From Acidobacteriota bacterium (GTDB lineage: Bacteria > Acidobacteriota > Terriglobia > Acidiferrales > UBA7541): a stretch of 48,082 nucleotides of DNA. Numbering within the stretch: position 1 is the first letter of the stretch; every line of letters starts with the position of its first letter. Positions 33,594 through 41,948 of the stretch are shown here, one piece after another. Position numbers and translations under genes: made by a program. The stretch is taken from NCBI GenBank assembly GCA_021324935.1, contig JAJPIE010000084.1:1-48082 (forward strand). Direction: 5' to 3'. A model generated the notes under the pieces. The model ran no database searches and was not told the origin of the DNA. It saw only the letters and a program-made list of their open reading frames with translations.

Positions 33594-34406
33594 CTAAAAA
33601 TAACGGTGATGCGAAGAAAAGTAGATGTTCACCACCGTGAAGCTCAGCACCACCAAAATAAAATTGAATACGCACAAAATCGAAGCCCGCGCGCCTCGCC
33701 ACGTCGCCGTGCGCGCCACGCGGAAATAAATCACATACAACAGCACCACGAGAATCGTGACGATATATTTCGGATCAAAATACCAGTGCTGCCCCGCCTG
33801 CCGGTCCACGGCCACGAATCCCAGCGCCGTGCCCACGGCGATCGTGATCAGGCCCACCAGCACGCTCGTGTGGCTCATCCGCTCCAGCAATTCCAGCGGC
33901 GGCAACCGCCAGACCACGTCCCCCAGCCGCCGAATTCGCAAAAATCGCTCTTCCGCCAGGAACATCAGGCTCAAAACACACGAAAGTGCGAACCCTGCAT
34001 ACGCCAGGATGCTCAAGGTCACATGTAGCGCGAACACCACACCGTGCGGTTGCGATGGCGTGGGCGGATGGTCCGGTACGAGATTTGCCGCGAAGAAGAA
34101 CGCCAGAATGATGGGCACCACGAAAGCTCCGACCGTGCGTTGCCGGTGGTAAATTTCCAGGCAGAGATAAATCACTGCCAGCAGCCACCCGAACAGCGAC
34201 ATCGAGCCTTGCAAATCGTGATACGGCACCGAATGCGCCGCCTTGGCACGTGCCAGCAGCGCCCCGTAATGGCAGGCTAACCCTATAAACATCAACACGG
34301 TAGCCAGCCGTCCGGTCACTTCTTTCCCGGTGTAAAGGAAATTCAAGTACAGCCCCGAACTCAGGAGATAGGCCAGAACGGTCAGCAAAACGAAGATAGG
34401 AATCAT
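33594..34406 (-). CDS. CcsA/HemX-type cytochrome c assembly membrane protein
   Basis: The 270-aa protein has about eight membrane helices over its whole length. It carries conserved His residues in transmembrane or loop positions (HYGALLARAKAAHSVPYHD, VVFALHVTLSILAYAGFA), and LLVVLLYVIYF-type helices near the end. The tryptophan-rich WWD heme motif of full CcsA is reduced to SLFGWLLAV, so HemX is as likely as CcsA. HemX modulates HemA in Bacillus; CcsA moves heme for cytochrome c maturation. It is the first gene of the minus-strand hem operon and has GAGGA upstream of its ATG. Confidence 0.85.
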   Translation of the reverse strand: MIPIFVLLTVLAYLLSSGLYLNFLYTGKEVTGRLATVLMFIGLACHYGALLARAKAAHSVPYHDLQGSMSLFGWLLAVIYLCLEIYHRQRTVGAFVVPIILAFFFAANLVPDHPPTPSQPHGVVFALHVTLSILAYAGFALSCVLSLMFLAEERFLRIRRLGDVVWRLPPLELLERMSHTSVLVGLITIAVGTALGFVAVDRQAGQHWYFDPKYIVTILVVLLYVIYFRVARTATWRGARASILCVFNFILVVLSFTVVNIYFSSHHRYF

Positions 34407-34484
34407 CGGCTCGGGTCCTCGCCGAGTTGGGACGCAGCGGAAGCGCGCCTTTTCCCCAGCCTGTGCACGCTCTCAGATAAACTC

Positions 34485-34490
34485 AGTATA
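34485..34490 (-). promoter_or_regulatory. Candidate -10 box of the hem operon (minus strand)
   Basis: TATACT on the minus strand lies about 80 nt upstream of the CcsA/HemX start codon. A poor -35 match sits 17 nt further up. The wider 326-nt divergent gap (34407-34732) holds this, the hemE extended -10 at 34710, and nothing else recognised. Confidence 0.4.
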
Positions 34491-34709
34491 ACGTAGTCCC
34501 TAAGTTCTTCCATCGCTCTGTATTCTCAATCCGCTACCAGTCTAGGTTTGCCTGCACATTGCTGCTGTGATGGACTTCACAAAAACCTCTCCATAGGCGA
34601 CATGTTCACACATCCTCTGCCAGCTCAATCACTTGCGTGCATGCGTTTGGTTAACTGGATTTTGGCTGTGACGTATAACCTTTCTCGCAACCCCGGAACC
34701 TGCCAGATT

Positions 34710-34718
34710 TGCTATTCT
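34710..34718 (+). promoter_or_regulatory. Extended -10 promoter of hemE
   Basis: TGC-TATTCT is an extended -10 element within ATTTGCTAT. The start codon of hemE lies only 14 nt after it, so the mRNA leader would be about 7 nt or less, with no Shine-Dalgarno site. The same ATTTGCTAT occurs before the LON-domain gene at 41261. Confidence 0.45.
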
Positions 34719-34732
34719 GATACCACAGACTT

Positions 34733-35809
34733 ATGACAAATCCGGCCCCTCTCATCACCCGAAAAGAGCTTTTCCTTCGCGCCGCTCGCTGCGAACCCGT
34801 GCCGCGTCTTCCTGTCTGGATGATGCGCCAGGCCGGCCGCTATCTCCCCGAATACCGCGAAATCCGAGCCAAGCACTCCTTCCTTGAGGTCTGCAAAACT
34901 CCCGACTTAGCCGTCGAAGTCTCCCTACAGCCCTACCGCCGTCTGGGCGTCGACGCCGTCATCATCTTCTCAGACATCCTCATCCCCGCCGAAGCCATGG
35001 GCCTCCCGCTCGAACTCGAAGACAAGGGTCCCAATCTCCCAGAGCCCGTCCGCACCGAAGCCGACGTCCGCAAACTCCACATCTTCGATCCCGAACGGGA
35101 AACCGGCTTCCTGATGGAAGCTCTGCGCCGCACCGTCTAGCAAGTCGGCCCCGCGGTTCCCGTCCTCGGCTTTGCCGCCTCACCGTGGACCCTCGCCTGC
35201 TACATGGTCGAAGGCCGCACCAAGGAAGGCTTCGCCACCGTCAAGAATTTTCTCTACAGTGAGCCAAAAGTGTTCCGGGAACTCCTTCACAAAATCGCTC
35301 ACGCCACAATTCTTTATTTGAACGCGCAAATCGCCGCGGGTGTCGCCGCTGTGCAACTTTTCGATACTTGGTGCGGCGAGCTGGATCTCCACGACTACAC
35401 GGAATTCGTCCTTCCCGCGGTGCAGAAAATCGTCTCCGGCCTCGGCAACAAAGTTCCGGTCATCTATTACACCAAGGCTTCCCATCATCTCTTGCCGTCC
35501 GTCGTAAAGGCGGGCGCCAACGTCCTGAGCGTCGACTGGCGTGTCCCCCTCGGTGAAATCAGGAAACTCGCCGGGCCGCGGGTCGCGTTGCAAGGCAATC
35601 TGGATCCCGCGGTCCTCTTCGCGCCACAAGAAAAAATCCGCAAGAGCACGCTGGACATCGTCGCCGAACTTTCGGGCCACGGTCACATCTTGAATTTGGG
35701 CCACGGCATTTTGCAGAACACTCCGGTGGAAAACGCGCAGCTGTTCATTCACACGGGCCAGCAAGCCGTGCTCCAGCAGGCACAGCCCGCGGTGCCGTCG
35801 CGCCCCTGA
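34733..35809 (+). CDS. hemE: Uroporphyrinogen decarboxylase, interrupted by an in-frame TAG
   Basis: Across one TAG the frame gives 358 codons, the normal HemE length. Both family signatures are intact: WMMRQAGRYLPEYR (29-42) and GFAASPWTLACYMVEG just after the stop. The TAG at 35138-35140 (codon 136) lies in EALRRTV-stop-QVGPAVPVLGF, where HemE proteins run on; CAG (Gln) would repair it. The frame is otherwise clean on both sides. HemE decarboxylates uroporphyrinogen III to coproporphyrinogen III and is needed for heme, so a true loss would be costly. No ribosome site precedes the downstream part, so split translation is unlikely. It starts the hemE-hemN-hemY operon, divergent from the other hem genes. 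Confidence 0.9.
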
Positions 35810-35826
35810 GCAAGGAGGGAAACGCC

Positions 35827-37239
35827 GTGCTCACCATGAATCCAACTTGGCGGCAAATGCAGGAAGACCTCTCCGTCGGCGAAGACTTCGTCAACCGCTA
35901 CAACCGTCCCGGCCCGCGCTATACCAGCTATCCCACCGCGCCCGTCTGGACCGACTCTTACGGCCCCGCCGATTACGAACAAGCCATGCAAACCGCCAAC
36001 GCGAAAAAGAGCCCGGTTTCTCTCTACATGCATCTGCCCTTCTGCGAGAGCCTGTGCCTTTTCTGCGCTTGCAACGTCATCATCCGCAAGGACAAGAGCG
36101 GCACGCCTCCCTATCTTGCCGTCCTGAAAAAAGAGATTGACCACGTCGCCAGCCGCGTCTCCCGCGATCGCGAAGTCTCGCAATTCCACTGGGGCGGCGG
36201 CACGCCCACCTATCTCTCCCCGGAACAGATCGAAGATCTCTTCACCTACACGCGCGAACGCTTCACCTTTGCGCCCGACGCCGAAATCGGCATCGAAGTC
36301 GATCCCCGCGTCACCACTCGCGCCCACATGGAAGTTGTCCGCAGAATGGGCTTCAACCGCCTCAGCATGGGCATTCAGGACTTCAAGCCCGAAGTCCAAA
36401 AGGCCGTACACCGCGAGCAGCCCTATGAAATCACCCGCGACCTTATCGCCACTGCCCGCCAACTCGGCTTCGACAGCATCAATGTCGACCTGATCTACGG
36501 CTTGCCCTATCAAACCGGCGAAAGCTTCGCTCGCACCGTCGAGCAAATCGTCGGCCTCTCCCCTGACCGCATCGCCATGTTCAGCTACGCCCACGTGCCC
36601 TGGCTCAAGAAGCAGCAAGGCTCCTTCGTGAAGTTCCTGCCCGAGGGCATGAAGAAGTTCGAAATTTTCCGCAGCGGCCTGCTGAAGTTTCTCGAAGCCG
36701 GCTACCTCTACATCGGCATGGACCATTTCGCTAAGGAAAACGACGAACTCGCCGTCTCCCAGCGCAACCGCACGCTGCACCGCAATTTCCAAGGCTACAC
36801 CACCAAGGCCGGGGCCGACCTTTACGGCATGGGCATCACCGCCATCAGCGGCATTCAGGACACCTACGCGCAAAACTTCCGCGACATTCCCACGTGGGAG
36901 AAATCCGTCAATGAGCACGGCGTCGCCACCATGCGCGGCTATTGCCTCTCCCAGGACGATCTCATCCGCCGCGAAGTCATCAGCCGCCTGCTCTGCCACA
37001 CCGTCATCGTCAAAGACGAAATCTCCAAAAAGTTCGGCATCGATTTTGACGAATATTTCGCTTCAGAATTGGAACGCCTGCGCATGCCGCAGGAAGACGG
37101 CCTCGTCGTCATCAACGGCAAGGAGATCCGCACCGCCTGGCTGGGTCGCATCTTCATTCGCAACCTGGCCATGGTATTCGATCCGTATCTCGAAAAGCAG
37201 CAACTCGCCGCCCGGCCGCTGTTCTCCAAGACCCTGTAG
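35827..37239 (+). CDS. hemN: Oxygen-independent coproporphyrinogen III oxidase (radical SAM)
   Basis: The 470-aa enzyme has the HemN pattern. Residues 1-40 include RYNRPGPRYTSYPTAPVW, and the iron-sulfur cluster motif CESLCLFCAC gives Cys73, Cys77, Cys80 and Cys82. Next come WGGGTPT, RLSMGIQDF, NVDLIYGLPYQT and a HemN C-terminal domain. It decarboxylates coproporphyrinogen III to protoporphyrinogen IX without oxygen. AAGGAGG lies 7 nt before the GTG at 35827, so GTG is chosen over ATG 35836. It follows hemE after 17 nt. Confidence 0.97.
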   Translation: MLTMNPTWRQMQEDLSVGEDFVNRYNRPGPRYTSYPTAPVWTDSYGPADYEQAMQTANAKKSPVSLYMHLPFCESLCLFCACNVIIRKDKSGTPPYLAVLKKEIDHVASRVSRDREVSQFHWGGGTPTYLSPEQIEDLFTYTRERFTFAPDAEIGIEVDPRVTTRAHMEVVRRMGFNRLSMGIQDFKPEVQKAVHREQPYEITRDLIATARQLGFDSINVDLIYGLPYQTGESFARTVEQIVGLSPDRIAMFSYAHVPWLKKQQGSFVKFLPEGMKKFEIFRSGLLKFLEAGYLYIGMDHFAKENDELAVSQRNRTLHRNFQGYTTKAGADLYGMGITAISGIQDTYAQNFRDIPTWEKSVNEHGVATMRGYCLSQDDLIRREVISRLLCHTVIVKDEISKKFGIDFDEYFASELERLRMPQEDGLVVINGKEIRTAWLGRIFIRNLAMVFDPYLEKQQLAARPLFSKTL

Positions 37240-37244
37240 GAGGC

Positions 37245-37300
37245 GGAGGCTTCATCCCCCGCTCTACCCGGCAACAACCCAGGGGTTTGAGCCCCTGAAG
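37245..37300. repeat. Two-hairpin intergenic repeat module, copy 2
   Basis: GGAGGCTTCATCCCCC is followed after about 20 nt by AGGGGTTTGAGCCCCTGAAG. This is a degenerate version of the module, placed between hemN and hemY in the same operon, so it would be transcribed. Confidence 0.5.
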
Positions 37301-37339
37301 CGGCACACCATCGAACGGAGGCAAAGGGCCGCACGTAAA

Positions 37340-38746
37340 ATGTCCACTCGACTCGAAGCTCTCGTCATCGGCGCAGGAATCTCCGGCCTCGCTACCGCCT
37401 ACGCACTTGCCAAATCCGGCATCACCGTGCGCATCCTCGAAGCCGCTCCGCGTCCCGGCGGCGTCATCCAATCCGTCAAGCGCGACGGCTACCTCCTCGA
37501 ATGCGGTCCGCAAAGTTTCAGCGGCAACGGTGCCATAACCTCGATCTGCAAAGACCTCGGCATTCTGGAAGAGCGCGTCCTCGCCGACCCCAAAGCCGCT
37601 CGTTATGTTTTGATTGACGGGAAACTCCAGGCCGTCCCTATGGGGCCCGGTCTGCTCACCTCTTCGTTCCTGAGCGGCGGCACGCGCGGCGCCATCCTCC
37701 GCGACCTCTTCGGCAAAAGCCAAGCCCCCGAGCCCGACGAATCCGTCGCTTCCTTCATCCGCAGAAAATTCTCAGACACATTGCTCGAACGCCTCGTCGG
37801 CCCCTTCGTCTCCGGTATTTACGCCGGCGACCCCGAAACGCTCAGCCTCCGCGCCGCCTTCCCAATTCTTTACGAAGCCGAAAAGGCCCGTGGCAGCATC
37901 ATCCGCGGAGCGTTCGCCGTGATGAAGCAGCGCAAAGCCGCCGCAACAATCGCGCCTCGTACTCCCCGCGAAAAACCCACCCTGCAAACCTTCCGCAACG
38001 GCAACGAAACCATGATCACTGCCATTGCCAAGCATTTGGGCGACCGGCTCACCTGCGGGGTCCAAGTTTCGAGCATCCAAGCCGTCGAAGCCGATCATGA
38101 ACCCAATGCCGTGCGTTTCCGAATTGTGGCTGGCGGCCCCCGCGGTGAAGAAACCTTGGAAACCGAGCGGCTGATTCTCGCCACCCCCACGGAAGTTTCC
38201 GGCAAGCTGCTCGAATCGTTCGACGCCGGATTTTCCGCTCCGCTCAGCGCGATCGGTTATTCCGGCGTCGCGGTCGTTTCCCTGGGCTATGCAATGAAAG
38301 ACGTGGCGGATCCGCTGACGGGCTTCGGCTTCCTGGTGCCGCGCTCTTCCGGTCTCGGCATTCTCGGTACGGTTTGGAATTCTTCGCTCTTCCCGGGCCG
38401 CGCACCGGAAGGTCACGCGCTGCTCACCAGCTTCGTCGGCGGCGCCACCAATCCCGGCGCGCTCGGCAAGTCGCCCGAGGACCTCGCCGCGCAGGTCCAT
38501 CGCGAACTCACCCCCTTGCTCGGAATTCGCAAGGATCCCGTCTTCTCCAACGTCACACTCTGGCAGCGGGCCATCCCACAATACAATTTGGGCCACACCG
38601 CCAGAATCGCTGCGCTCAACAACCTGCGTTCGCGTTACCCCGGCCTCTATTTTTCTGGAAATTATCTCAGCGGCCCCGCCATCGGCACCTGCGTCGAACA
38701 ATCCCTAAAAACCGCCGACGAAGTCCGCATCAGCTTCACCAATTAG
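37340..38746 (+). CDS. hemY: Protoporphyrinogen oxidase (FAD, HemY type)
   Basis: The 468-aa flavoprotein oxidises protoporphyrinogen IX to protoporphyrin IX. Residues 9-17 give the FAD dinucleotide motif GAGISGLATA, followed by EAAPRPGG, ECGPQSFSGNG, LVGPFVSGIYAGDP and a C-terminal FAD block (GLYFSGNYLSGPAIGTCVEQS). The ATG at 37340 begins the FAD strand; the longer frame upstream lies inside hemN. HemY uses oxygen, while HemN in the same operon does not. This pairing implies the protoporphyrin-dependent branch ending in HemH, which is not in the window. Confidence 0.95.
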   Translation: MSTRLEALVIGAGISGLATAYALAKSGITVRILEAAPRPGGVIQSVKRDGYLLECGPQSFSGNGAITSICKDLGILEERVLADPKAARYVLIDGKLQAVPMGPGLLTSSFLSGGTRGAILRDLFGKSQAPEPDESVASFIRRKFSDTLLERLVGPFVSGIYAGDPETLSLRAAFPILYEAEKARGSIIRGAFAVMKQRKAAATIAPRTPREKPTLQTFRNGNETMITAIAKHLGDRLTCGVQVSSIQAVEADHEPNAVRFRIVAGGPRGEETLETERLILATPTEVSGKLLESFDAGFSAPLSAIGYSGVAVVSLGYAMKDVADPLTGFGFLVPRSSGLGILGTVWNSSLFPGRAPEGHALLTSFVGGATNPGALGKSPEDLAAQVHRELTPLLGIRKDPVFSNVTLWQRAIPQYNLGHTARIAALNNLRSRYPGLYFSGNYLSGPAIGTCVEQSLKTADEVRISFTN

Positions 38747-38895
38747 TTTTCATCCGCGCTAAGCAGCGGCCGGCAAACTGGTGATATGACCTTTACGCCG
38801 TGCTACCCTACTGTCCAGAAATGTTTGAAATCCGCGACATCCACGAACCCACCAATTTGCCAACTTCTGCTTTAAGTTGATGGGGATGGCTCTTG

Positions 38896-39027
38896 ATGGC
38901 CGCTGCCGGCGGAAGCAATTATGTAGGCTTTCGGAAGTGGCCGCTCATCTGCGGAATCCTTGGTTTCGCTTTGGGGTATTTGGATCGTCACCTCAGAAGG
39001 AGAGAACAGAGGTCTTCCGACCCATAG
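38896..39027 (+). CDS. Possible 43-aa membrane peptide
   Basis: This short frame sits in an otherwise empty 333-nt gap (38747-39079). It encodes a peptide with one hydrophobic stretch (WPLICGILGFALGYL) flanked by basic residues (RHLRRRE), and a GGGGAT lies upstream of the ATG. It could be a small membrane protein, a remnant or chance. No homology can be claimed. The rest of the gap shows nothing I can identify. Confidence 0.25.
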   Translation: MAAAGGSNYVGFRKWPLICGILGFALGYLDRHLRRREQRSSDP

Positions 39028-39079
39028 CCATTACCTTGTGAATTGTCGGCTCTGCGGCTTTCCTTACCTCGCTACTTCC

Positions 39080-39607
39080 TTACTTCTTTTGGCTCTCCCT
39101 GTGTGCCAACCGGATCTCCCGCCGTTTCGCCGCCTCGCGCCACCGCCGCTTCTCTTCCGCCGTCTTGACGATCAACGGCGGCACCGGCCGCGGCTTCCGT
39201 GTCACTTCGTCAATGGCCACAAACGTCACATACGCCGTCGTTGTCGGCTTGCGTTCGCCGGTCAGCAAATTCTCCGAAAACACCTCCACGCCAATTTCCA
39301 GCGATGTATTGAAAACGCGGTTCACGTGCGACTTCAGCATCACAATCTCGCCCAGATTCACCGGATTCTTGAAATCGATGTAATCCACCGAGGCCGTCAC
39401 CATGTAACTGTTCGCATGCCGGCTCGCGGCCATCGCCGCCACGATGTCCACCATGTGCATCACATGCCCGCCCAGCAATTTCCCCAGGGCATTCGTCTGT
39501 GCCGGCAGCACCACCTCCGCCATTTCCGACGCCGATGCGCTTACCGGCTTCGCCTTCAACTCATATCCGTCCACTCGCTGATTCTTCCCCGCACTCTTGG
39601 CCTTCAT
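39080..39607 (-). CDS. Acyl-CoA thioesterase, hotdog fold (YciA/BACH type)
   Basis: The 175-aa protein has the hotdog pattern of the acyl-CoA thioester hydrolase family: QTNALGKLLGGHVMHMVDIVAAMAA, then TASVDYIDFKNPVNLGEIV and a TTTAYVTFVAIDE strand. A Lys/Arg-rich tail follows. It hydrolyses acyl-CoA to free acid and CoA; chain length is unknown. AAAGGAGAG precedes the ATG. It stands alone on the minus strand, with a repeat between it and the divergent TPR gene. Confidence 0.9.
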   Translation of the reverse strand: MKAKSAGKNQRVDGYELKAKPVSASASEMAEVVLPAQTNALGKLLGGHVMHMVDIVAAMAASRHANSYMVTASVDYIDFKNPVNLGEIVMLKSHVNRVFNTSLEIGVEVFSENLLTGERKPTTTAYVTFVAIDEVTRKPRPVPPLIVKTAEEKRRWREAAKRREIRLAHRESQKK

Positions 39608-39651
39608 CGCTCTCCTTTAATCCGAAGCCCTCGTGTGCACCACAGGGGAAT

Positions 39652-39729
39652 CGGAGCTTTAGCTGGGGGTGGGAACTTTAGCTCCGACATTATTTCCGGG
39701 AAAAAAACCGGGCTTCAGCCCCTGAGGAA
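39652..39729. repeat. Two-hairpin intergenic repeat module, copy 3
   Basis: A truncated GGAGCTTTAGCT (39652-39663) is followed by the full module GGGAACTTTAGCTCC ... CCGGGCTTCAGCCCCTGAGGAA (39671-39729). It sits between the divergent thioesterase and TPR genes and ends right where the -35 of the TPR promoter begins, so insertion may have shaped that promoter. Confidence 0.6.
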
Positions 39730-39759
39730 TTGGGCTCCTCGCCCCACTCCTCGTATAAT
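39730..39759 (+). promoter_or_regulatory. Sigma-70-type promoter of the TPR gene
   Basis: TTGGGC (39730-39735), an 18-nt spacer and a perfect TATAAT (39754-39759). The ATG follows 13 nt after the -10, so the transcript would have a leader of about 7 nt and no Shine-Dalgarno site. Confidence 0.6.
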
Positions 39760-39772
39760 ACGCAAGACGCAC

Positions 39773-40096
39773 ATGAGCGCACAAAACAAAACCCGCCGCC
39801 AGAAACTCGAAGAATTCCTCGCGCGGAATCCCAACGACGCCTTCACACGCTACGGCATCGCCCTCGAATGCCTCCGTGAAAACGACCTCGCCGGCGCCGA
39901 GGCCCATTTCAAACTTCTGTTGCAGGCAAATCCCGATTACGTTCCCGGCTACCAGATGTACGCGCAAACTCTCGCGGAGCACGACCGGACCGCAGAAGCC
40001 AAAACCCTCCTGAACCAAGGCATCGCCGCTGCCACTCGCCAGGGCAACCAGCACGCCCGCTCCGAAATGGAAGGCCTCCTCTCCCAGCTCAGTTAG
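39773..40096 (+). CDS. Small TPR-like protein
   Basis: The 107-aa protein contains about two tetratricopeptide-type repeats: RNPNDAFTRYGIALECLRENDLAGAEAHFKLLLQANPDYVPGYQMYAQTLAEHDRTAEAKTLLNQGI shows the alanine/tyrosine spacing, in an antiparallel helical pattern. The start at ATG 39773 is supported by the TATAAT just upstream; there is no ribosome site. It has no signal peptide and is probably a cytosolic protein-protein adaptor. Function is unknown. Confidence 0.8.
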   Translation: MSAQNKTRRQKLEEFLARNPNDAFTRYGIALECLRENDLAGAEAHFKLLLQANPDYVPGYQMYAQTLAEHDRTAEAKTLLNQGIAAATRQGNQHARSEMEGLLSQLS

Positions 40097-40114
40097 TTGA
40101 CTCTTCTTCCGGAG

Positions 40115-40170
40115 GCAGGGGCTTTAGCCCCTGCGTTCGGGATCTCCCAATTAGCGGCTTCAGCCCCTGA
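40115..40170. repeat. Two-hairpin intergenic repeat module, copy 4
   Basis: GCAGGGGCTTTAGCCCCTGC (40115-40134; perfect 8-bp stem with TTTA loop), then about 20 nt, then CGGCTTCAGCCCCTGAAG. Copy 5 follows after 40 nt, giving a tandem pair between the converging TPR and methyltransferase genes. Confidence 0.65.
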
Positions 40171-40210
40171 AGAGGTGCTTTTTCCATTTCTGTTCTCTAC
40201 ACGGAGGAAT

Positions 40211-40270
40211 GTCGGAGCCTTAGCTCCGGCATTCAAAACGCAGAAACCACGGGCCTTCAGCCCCTGCGGA
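40211..40270. repeat. Two-hairpin intergenic repeat module, copy 5
   Basis: GTCGGAGCCTTAGCTCCGGCATTC, a spacer of about 16 nt, then GGGCCTTCAGCCCCTGCGGAA. The first hairpin flank GTCGGAGC-YTTAGCTCCGGCAT matches copy 1 closely. Confidence 0.65.
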
Positions 40271-40292
40271 ATTGATTTCTCCGGAGTGGCCG

Positions 40293-41123
40293 TTAGGAGA
40301 TCAGTCCCGGCTTCTTCGCCACAAAAAATCCATACACAAACGCGCCCGACGCAAACGCCGCCCGCATCGCCCGGAATGACTTCAGGTTCTTCACAAAATC
40401 CCGTCCCAGTTTTGCCGCCAGCGCCCAGAACGAAGGATCCGCCACAATATCCAGTGCCAGGTCCCACGACTTCGCACACTGTTTCGTCAACTCTTCGCGG
40501 CACACAATCTCCATCCCCGCCGCCCGCAACCACTCTTCATACCGATCCATCTCCGCCAATTGCACGAACATTCCTTCATCAATCGGCGTAATGTACTTTT
40601 TTTGCTCCGCCGCCGTAAGCCCCGGCCGCTTGAACCAGTCCGTCAGCGCAAACACCCCTCCGGGCTTCAGAAACTTCACCGCCGAAGCGAAAAAGTTCGC
40701 CCGGTCGTGATAGTGCGATATCGACTCGGTCGACCACAGCACGTCAAATGGCGCGCCAAATGTCATCGCTTCCGCATCCATGCGCAAAAATCGTGAATTA
40801 GCGCCGGCTTTTTTCGCCGCCTCATTCGCCATCTGTACCTGCACTTCGGAGATCGTGATTCCCGTGGTCGCCGCTCCGTAGTGCTTCGCCAAATAAATGC
40901 TGGTCCCGCCGAATCCACAGCCAATATCCAGAATCGTCGCCCCGATGGCAATCCCCGCTTTGCCCGCCACATAGTCGATCAACTGGTCCTGCGCCTGCTC
41001 CTTCGTCTCGTCGCCATGTATCCACAATCCATGATGGATGTGGTTTCCCCATAACTCCTGATAGTAGGGACTAATGACATCGTAGTGCTCGATGATCTTG
41101 TTCTTGTCGTTCGTCAAGGGCAT
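40293..41123 (-). CDS. SAM-dependent methyltransferase (tocopherol-methyltransferase-like)
   Basis: The 276-aa protein has a class I methyltransferase core. Before motif I is the YYQELWGNHIHHGLW stretch typical of tocopherol/cyclopropane-type enzymes. Motif I is ILDIGCGFGGTS (64-75), followed by GITISEVQV, FLRMDAEAM, SHYHDRANFFASAVKFLKPGGVF and TDWFKRPGL. It probably methylates a small lipophilic substrate; the substrate is not determinable. The start ATG 41123 has GGAGA upstream and begins a typical N-terminus; the longer frame upstream is unlikely. A promoter is visible at 41176-41204. Confidence 0.88.
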   Translation of the reverse strand: MPLTNDKNKIIEHYDVISPYYQELWGNHIHHGLWIHGDETKEQAQDQLIDYVAGKAGIAIGATILDIGCGFGGTSIYLAKHYGAATTGITISEVQVQMANEAAKKAGANSRFLRMDAEAMTFGAPFDVLWSTESISHYHDRANFFASAVKFLKPGGVFALTDWFKRPGLTAAEQKKYITPIDEGMFVQLAEMDRYEEWLRAAGMEIVCREELTKQCAKSWDLALDIVADPSFWALAAKLGRDFVKNLKSFRAMRAAFASGAFVYGFFVAKKPGLIS

Positions 41124-41175
41124 GACGCATCCATCTCCTCGCTTGTCTGGCAGGGCTCGTGGATTTCGACGCCGT

Positions 41176-41204
41176 ATTGTAATCGCTTCCGCCTTCCCTG
41201 CAAA
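41176..41204 (-). promoter_or_regulatory. Sigma-70-type promoter of the methyltransferase gene
   Basis: On the minus strand, TTTGCA (41204-41199), a 17-nt spacer and TACAAT (41181-41176). The predicted start is near 41169, about 46 nt before the ATG. Confidence 0.55.
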
Positions 41205-41263
41205 CGCTGTGCGCCATCCGGTTTCCCCGCCGGCAAACCACTGCACCCCTCTGCCGCCCGATT

Positions 41264-41272
41264 TGCTATCAT
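41264..41272 (+). promoter_or_regulatory. Extended -10 promoter of the LON-domain gene
   Basis: TGC-TATCAT within ATTTGCTAT, the same string seen before hemE. The ATG follows 14 nt after the -10, so the leader is very short and there is no strong ribosome site. Confidence 0.45.
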
Positions 41273-41286
41273 CGGCCTAGGCATCC

Positions 41287-41907
41287 ATGCGGCCGGAACG
41301 CATACCGCTATTTCCTCTGAACGTCGTTCTCTTCCCCGGCGAACAGCTTCCCCTGCACATTTTTGAGCCGCGCTATCGCCGCATGGTCCGCGAATGCCTC
41401 GACGCGCGCTCGTCCTTCGGCGTGCTCCTGGCCGTCAACGACGGCCTCACCCGCGTCGGTTGCACCGCTGAAATTCTCGAGGTCGTCAGGCGCTATCCCG
41501 ACGGCCGCATGGACATCATCACCATTGGCCGCCATCCCTTCCGAATCGTCGATCTCTTCACCGAAGACCCGCTGCTCGAAGGCTGCGTCGATTATCTCGA
41601 GGACCGCGACCTGCCCATCGATTCTCCGCTCCGCCGCCAGTTGATCGAAATCTACGAAACGTGCCACACGCTGCTTTTCAACAATCTGCCGCGCAACCTC
41701 GGCGAAGCCCCTGTCGGCGAACTCGCGTATGCCATCGCCTCTTCCCTTCCCCTCGACCTGCTTTGGAAACAACAGATTCTCGAACTGCGTTCCGAGAGCG
41801 AACGGCAGGAACGCCTGCTCAGGTACCTCCGGGACTGGGCGCCGCATCTACTCAAGGAGAAAGCCATGCGCCAGGCTGCCAGCGGCAACGGCCACGGCTT
41901 GAATTAG
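41287..41907 (+). CDS. LON substrate-binding-domain protein
   Basis: The 206-aa protein is a stand-alone LON N-terminal domain: PLFPLNVVLFPGEQLPLHIFEPRYR, then FGVLLAV, VGCTAEILEV, ITIGRHPFRIVD. It lacks the ATPase and protease parts of Lon. Such proteins are common and poorly characterised; they may bind unfolded peptides. It is encoded alone from a short-leader promoter. The C-terminal helix (about 170-200) is basic. Confidence 0.88.
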   Translation: MRPERIPLFPLNVVLFPGEQLPLHIFEPRYRRMVRECLDARSSFGVLLAVNDGLTRVGCTAEILEVVRRYPDGRMDIITIGRHPFRIVDLFTEDPLLEGCVDYLEDRDLPIDSPLRRQLIEIYETCHTLLFNNLPRNLGEAPVGELAYAIASSLPLDLLWKQQILELRSESERQERLLRYLRDWAPHLLKEKAMRQAASGNGHGLN

Positions 41908-41948
41908 ACAATGTTGGTAGTGAGAGATTGAACGGTCGTAGTCAGGAG

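Noticed and set aside
34407..34732. tRNA or riboswitch in the gap between the divergent hem operons
   Set aside because: No cloverleaf or conserved switch motif could be found by reading either strand.
13649..35140. General recoding of TAG to an amino acid in this genome
   Set aside because: TAG ends many genes at their natural family length (hemN, hemY, amidase, TPR, DUF421, LON-domain). Only context-specific readthrough or error remains possible.
40115..40270. CRISPR-like array at the tandem hairpins
   Set aside because: Only two units, not identical, with palindromic stems and unequal spacing; no cas genes.
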